From positions 1 to 8,534 of the forward strand of contig DFEA01000066.1 in assembly GCA_002368575.1 (NCBI GenBank): a DNA stretch of 8,534 nucleotides. The letters are read 5' to 3'. Made by a program: the position numbers and the translations under genes. Origin of the DNA: Lachnospiraceae bacterium UBA3814 (GTDB lineage: Bacteria > Bacillota > Clostridia > Lachnospirales > Lachnospiraceae). Of this stretch, positions 5,499-8,534 are shown one piece after another; positions within the stretch are counted from its first letter, which is position 1, and every line of letters starts with the position of its first letter. The notes beneath the pieces are model-generated. The model was not told the origin of the DNA. It made no database searches and saw only the letters and a program-made list of their open reading frames with translations.

Positions 5499-8194
5499 TT
5501 TCTACTCCTTAACGAATATTTTACCCGACATCTTATTCTCTGCTGTACCACAGACCGCTTTTTTAAGACCATAAAGTCCGCCAGTATCAGGATCAGCCCG
5601 ATGGCGGATATCCACAGACTTTCTTTAAGATACGGGATATGGTAGGTCATCGTTATATTGTTGATACCATCTTCAAGCGGGATGAGCATAAGGCATTTTT
5701 CAAATATTTCGGGTTCCGTCATCTGCCCGTTTCTTGTTATCGTCCAGCCCCTGTCCGCCGGAATCGACGTAAAAAGCTTTTCTCCGTCTTTGGCCGTTAC
5801 CGTCAGGGCTATATCCCCGTCCGTGATATCAAGGCTGTCACAGGCATGTGTTTTAAGCTCCTGCGTGATCTCTCCGAGCTTATCAAGGTCCAGGCTGTAG
5901 AACTGCTCATCAACGATATTTTCTGTATTATATCCTTTAAGCTCCGTATAGGCAACCTTATCCCCCTTATCCACGGGAATATAGAAAAGATCTATGCCGT
6001 TCCAGCGGGAATAGGGAAAGGTCAGCTTTCCGTTAATATCAAGGTCGGCCCCTCCCCATACTCTTTCGCTCCAGGGCAGATATCCGAACACATCGATATT
6101 TCCCTGGGGAAGTGACAGCTCATAGGTTCTTCCGTCCTCATCGTCGGCACGGGTAAACTGTACCGGAGAAAACAGCCCGGCCTCTTTCCCGGTTATGCTT
6201 TCATACAGAAGGTTATTGTATTCAAAAGGATTTTCGGCCTTCGGGACGGCAGGAGCCTGCGATACCTTAAAAGCCACCGGCAGGGCGAAAGGATTTTCAT
6301 ATACGTCCTTCCCGTTTTCCCTTTCAAGTACGTCAACCTTTTCGAACCCGTTTATTTCAAACGGAGACATCAAATACCTTACCCCCAGAAGGGAATCAAA
6401 GGGCAGTATCGAGATATTCCGGCAGACCGAAGGGGTTCCCGCGTCAAGCTCATTCCTGTAGCCGCCTTTTTTCATAAACTTAAACTGTGAAACATGAGGA
6501 GTTGAGGTATAGCCGTCTATCGATGGATAATCAAACGCAATGGGCTCGTTATAGTTTGCGGTTTCCTCGTCATATCTCATGGTACGGGTCTGAGTCTGGG
6601 TAATGCGGTAAAAGTCCGTATAGTAGGCTTTTATCGAATCAACAAGCTTTTGTTCCGCTCTTTCATACTGCGGAAAAGCTGCCGCGCTCTCATCGGACAG
6701 ATACAGTGACAGCACCCTGCCTGAATTATACCAGGCCTCAAAGCTGCAGAAAGCCAGTATAAATACAGCGGCAGCTGCAGAGATATAGCCTGCGAAAAAC
6801 CCATGCCCGTCCGAAGGCTCACCCTCGTCCGCCGGGGCGGAGAGGTTTTGCTTATCTCCATTATTTATAAGGAAGCGTGAATAACAGTACACAAGGACAG
6901 CCGCGGTCAGTATTGCGGCAGCCGTATAATAACCGCGGTTCGGGATCTCCAAAGGTTCTCTGAACAAAAGAGCAGTAAAAACAGCAAGGTAGGCAGCCGT
7001 AATGCAGGCAAACGCCTTCCATCTTACCGCTTCCAGCCTGCTGTAGAAGACCAATGCCAGGTAAAGAAGGATAAAGCATCCAAGATAGAGATACCTGCCG
7101 CTATGCCCGGCACCCTTTTTCAAAAGAGAGAAAATGAAAAATAACGGCCGCCAGTAAAACATGAAGGCCAGAAAGACAAACATGGCAAGATAAATAAGCT
7201 TTTCCTTCCGGGGCATTACATCCCGGGAAACCGCAAAAATGCCGATCGCTCCAAGGATCGCAAAGCTTCCGCAGAATATGGTGTTAAACATGCCTCCGTC
7301 TATATATCCCGAGGTAAGATAATAGTTATGTATCAATTCTGCCGGGTTGCCCAACAGCCCTCCCTCAAGCAGATACCAGTCAAAGTCGCCGGCTTTTCCG
7401 AGCCTCAGCTCGTATATCGTAGGAACGAACACCGTCGCGCTTGTGAGTACCCCGAAAAGCATTCCCGAAACGTATCTGAAGGCTCTTTGGAAAAACAGCT
7501 TAAACCTCCTGCCCTCCTTACTCTTTACGAGAAACAGTCCTGTCTCGAACAGAAAGTAAAAGCCCGAAAAGATACAGTTTATCCCTGCGGTGTACCAGTT
7601 GAAGATTATGGCAAGCCCCGTAGTCAAAGATAACGTTGTTATTTTGTTTTTCTCAATGACCCTGTAAACCCCGAGCATCATCAGCGGCAGCATATAAACT
7701 CCGTCCAGATAGCTCATGTTATAGTTCTGATGAAGAAGGTACTGCATCAGTCCGTAGCCTGCGGACAGAGCTATACAGAAAGGCGAAGGAAGCGCCTGTC
7801 CGAACCTTCCCGTTGCAAACCAGGAAAAGGTAAAGGCTGAAGTGCAGAATTTAAAAAGGATCATCATGTCAAAAAAAACAAGGATGTTCTCTTTCGGCAC
7901 AAACAGCAGAGCAAGATTAAAGGGAGAAGCAAGATAATATGAAAAAAGGGCTATGTTATTCTGCCCAAGAAAGCTTGCGAAGGAATACCTTACAGACTGT
8001 CTGCCGGATAATACATCCTTCATATAAGCCAGATAATCGATATACTGAAAGTATGCATCATCCGTAGCCAGGGAAAAGCCTGATTCGCAGGAGGAAAAGG
8101 GAACTATATGCAGTTGTCTGAATACTATGGCCAGCACAATAAAGACAAAGGCCGCAGACGCGGCAGACAGACCAAGCCTCTTTTTTAACTGCAA
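5495..8194 (-). CDS. YfhO-family membrane glycosyltransferase-like protein
   Basis: With the TTG start at 8194 the protein is 899 aa, normal for the YfhO family. About 13-14 membrane segments lie within residues 10-490, then a large outward domain (about 495-855), a last membrane segment (about 860-876) and a basic tail. Family marks are DD (45-46) and YFQYIDYLAYMKDVLSG (48-64), the stretch to SYYLASPFNL (86-95), MSYLDGVYMLPLMMLG (159-174), DSLLGVRYL (600-608), ENPFALP (633-639) and ADRGW in the tail domain. B. subtilis YfhO is needed to put GlcNAc from a lipid carrier onto lipoteichoic acid with CsbB and GtcA; neither partner is visible here. The start is chosen because AGAGGAG (8201-8207) is 6 nt from it; upstream TTG 8230 and ATG 8212 lack a ribosome site. 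First gene of the operon; its stop overlaps the next start. Confidence 0.85.
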   Translation of the reverse strand: MQLKKRLGLSAASAAFVFIVLAIVFRQLHIVPFSSCESGFSLATDDAYFQYIDYLAYMKDVLSGRQSVRYSFASFLGQNNIALFSYYLASPFNLALLFVPKENILVFFDMMILFKFCTSAFTFSWFATGRFGQALPSPFCIALSAGYGLMQYLLHQNYNMSYLDGVYMLPLMMLGVYRVIEKNKITTLSLTTGLAIIFNWYTAGINCIFSGFYFLFETGLFLVKSKEGRRFKLFFQRAFRYVSGMLFGVLTSATVFVPTIYELRLGKAGDFDWYLLEGGLLGNPAELIHNYYLTSGYIDGGMFNTIFCGSFAILGAIGIFAVSRDVMPRKEKLIYLAMFVFLAFMFYWRPLFFIFSLLKKGAGHSGRYLYLGCFILLYLALVFYSRLEAVRWKAFACITAAYLAVFTALLFREPLEIPNRGYYTAAAILTAAVLVYCYSRFLINNGDKQNLSAPADEGEPSDGHGFFAGYISAAAAVFILAFCSFEAWYNSGRVLSLYLSDESAAAFPQYERAEQKLVDSIKAYYTDFYRITQTQTRTMRYDEETANYNEPIAFDYPSIDGYTSTPHVSQFKFMKKGGYRNELDAGTPSVCRNISILPFDSLLGVRYLMSPFEINGFEKVDVLERENGKDVYENPFALPVAFKVSQAPAVPKAENPFEYNNLLYESITGKEAGLFSPVQFTRADDEDGRTYELSLPQGNIDVFGYLPWSERVWGGADLDINGKLTFPYSRWNGIDLFYIPVDKGDKVAYTELKGYNTENIVDEQFYSLDLDKLGEITQELKTHACDSLDITDGDIALTVTAKDGEKLFTSIPADRGWTITRNGQMTEPEIFEKCLMLIPLEDGINNITMTYHIPYLKESLWISAIGLILILADFMVLKKRSVVQQRIRCRVKYSLRSRN
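5505..5510 (-). promoter_or_regulatory. Ribosome site fixing the TTG start at 5498
   Basis: AAGGAG on the - strand sits 6 nt before TTG 5498, inside the last codons of the YfhO-like gene. It identifies the non-ATG start of the 520-aa protein. Confidence 0.75.
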
Positions 8195-8200
8195 AACATT

Positions 8201-8207
8201 CTCCTCT
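8201..8207 (-). promoter_or_regulatory. Ribosome site placing the YfhO-like start at TTG 8194
   Basis: AGAGGAG on the - strand lies 6 nt before TTG 8194. The spacing is identical to that of the two other TTG-started genes of the operon. It argues against the longer reading from TTG 8230 or ATG 8212, which would place this site inside the coding region. Confidence 0.7.
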
Positions 8208-8235
8208 GCCATGATCAAAAATTGCTGCAAAGTAA

Positions 8236-8298
8236 GTTACGACGTAACTGTTCAGGTCAGCCTCGTAACAATTCCGGTTTTCGACCTGAATTGTTACG
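8236..8298. repeat. Overlapping palindromes with GTAAC ends, alternative stems
   Basis: Three inverted repeats share bases. AGTTACG-A-CGTAACT (8235-8249) is a 7-bp palindrome with one central base. CGTAACTGTTCAGGTC (8243-8258) pairs with GACCTGAATTGTTACG (8283-8298) at 14 of 16 positions. CGTAACAATTC (8264-8274) pairs perfectly over 11 bp with GAATTGTTACG (8288-8298). The last two use the same right arm, so only one can form at a time. The segment lies between the possible promoter (8347-8374) and the YfhO-like start, so it would be in the operon leader RNA. Confidence 0.75.
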
Positions 8299-8300
8299 TT

Positions 8301-8445
8301 GTTACTATTCACAGCCTTTTGGGCTGTGATAGTAACGGGTTTTGCCATTATAAATCGCCTTCGGCGATGGGCAAAACCCATCTCAAACCATAAGTTGTGG
8401 CCCGTAATCGCGCAGCAAGTGCGCGATTCGGCTGTGAATAGTAAC
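8301..8445. repeat. 145-bp unit with perfect 16-bp terminal inverted repeats (MITE-like)
   Basis: GTTACTATTCACAGCC (8301-8316) is the exact reverse complement of GGCTGTGAATAGTAAC (8430-8445). Inside lie a second, one-base-shorter arm GGCTGTGATAGTAAC (8322-8336) that folds locally with the left end, a 10-bp stem GGGTTTTGCC/GGCAAAACCC (8337-8346 with 8370-8379) enclosing ATCGCC-TTC-GGCGAT (8354-8368), a competing stem GATGGG/CCCATC (8366-8371 with 8377-8382), and a perfect 9-bp stem AATCGCGCA/TGCGCGATT (8406-8428). No clear target-site duplication and no protein frame of its own are visible. The - strand reading supplies the 3' end of the upstream gene. Confidence 0.7.
8347..8374 (-). promoter_or_regulatory. 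Possible promoter of the four-gene operon inside the repeat
   Basis: On the - strand a perfect -10 TATAAT (8352-8347) follows TTGCCC (8374-8369, four of six -35 bases) after 16 nt. The spacer is itself a hairpin (ATCGCC/GGCGAT). Transcription would start near 8340 and give a structured leader of about 145 nt before TTG 8194. The -35 is weak, and operon transcription could instead come from the upstream gene. Confidence 0.4.
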
Positions 8446-8534
8446 GGTTTGCTTTCTGAAGCGGATAATTTCCTCATACATCATCGAAAAATCCTGACGA
8501 AAAAACTCCGGCTCGATCAGCGTTTCACGGATCA
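8383..8534 (-). CDS. C-terminal end of an unidentified protein entering from the right edge
   Basis: This is the only open - strand frame at the edge: 49 codons, then TGA at 8385-8383. The first 28 or so residues (IRETLIEPEFFRQDFSMMYE, then EIIRFRKQ) look like ordinary protein with a helical, charged composition. The last ~21 (TVTIHSRIAHLLRDYGPQLMV) are encoded by the palindromic unit 8301-8445, so the natural end has probably been replaced or extended by the repeat. The frame is too short to name a family. Same-strand placement ahead of the membrane operon suggests it belongs to the same locus. The 188 nt between its stop and the YfhO-like start are almost entirely inverted repeats. Confidence 0.5.
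   Translation of the reverse strand, partial: IRETLIEPEFFRQDFSMMYEEIIRFRKQTVTIHSRIAHLLRDYGPQLMV

Noticed and set aside
8195..8230. Longer YfhO-like start at TTG 8230 or ATG 8212
   Set aside because: Neither has a Shine-Dalgarno sequence; the only good one (8201-8207) fits TTG 8194 with the same 6-nt spacing as two other genes of the operon.
8236..8447. CRISPR array
   Set aside because: The repeated pieces are inverted rather than direct, vary in spacing and length, and there are no regular unique spacers or cas genes.
8058..8477. 139-codon - strand frame across the repeat region
   Set aside because: It starts within the incoming gene, passes through the palindromes and continues out of frame inside the YfhO-like gene; the sequence is Cys/Arg-rich without domain features.

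Overview
The window looks like chromosomal DNA from a Clostridia-type Bacillota, most plausibly a Lachnospiraceae member. Supporting signs are strong AGGAGG-type ribosome sites, frequent TTG starts, a tRNA without an encoded CCA end, AT-rich spacers beside coding DNA of near-balanced G+C, and the protein families present. The genus cannot be fixed from the sequence alone.

Layout. Bases 1-320 hold a complete + strand tRNA-Trp(CCA) transcription unit: consensus-like extended -10 promoter, tRNA, and hairpin/T-run terminator. A 44-residue protein gene converges on it from the - strand (321-455), and a second, two-sided hairpin (282-313) separates the two. Between this small gene and the large operon, at 512-550, lies a 13-codon relic of a second copy of the same small gene.

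The rest (562-8194) is one tightly packed - strand operon of four large polytopic membrane proteins. In transcription order they are a YfhO-family protein (899 aa with the start chosen here), a GT-C-like membrane protein (520 aa), a GtrII-type glucosyltransferase-like protein (535 aa) and a LIC_10190-type membrane protein (576 aa). Each has an acidic motif in its first large outward loop, as expected for GT-C enzymes using polyprenyl-phosphate sugars. Together they probably decorate a cell-surface polymer (teichoic acid-like or wall polysaccharide) on the outer face of the membrane. No cytoplasmic glycosyltransferase, flippase or lipid-sugar synthase is visible, so those would be encoded elsewhere. 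Three of the four genes start at TTG, each exactly 6 nt from a good Shine-Dalgarno sequence.

Upstream of the operon (8236-8447) is a dense patchwork of nested, competing inverted repeats built around GTTAC/GTAAC ends. It includes a 145-bp unit bounded by perfect 16-bp inverted repeats. The unit supplies the last ~21 codons and stop of the gene entering from the right edge, and carries a TATAAT box pointing at the operon. A degenerate half-site of the same repeat lies at 12-25. This repeat patchwork and the small-gene relic, one at each end of the glycan operon, are the most unusual things in the window.
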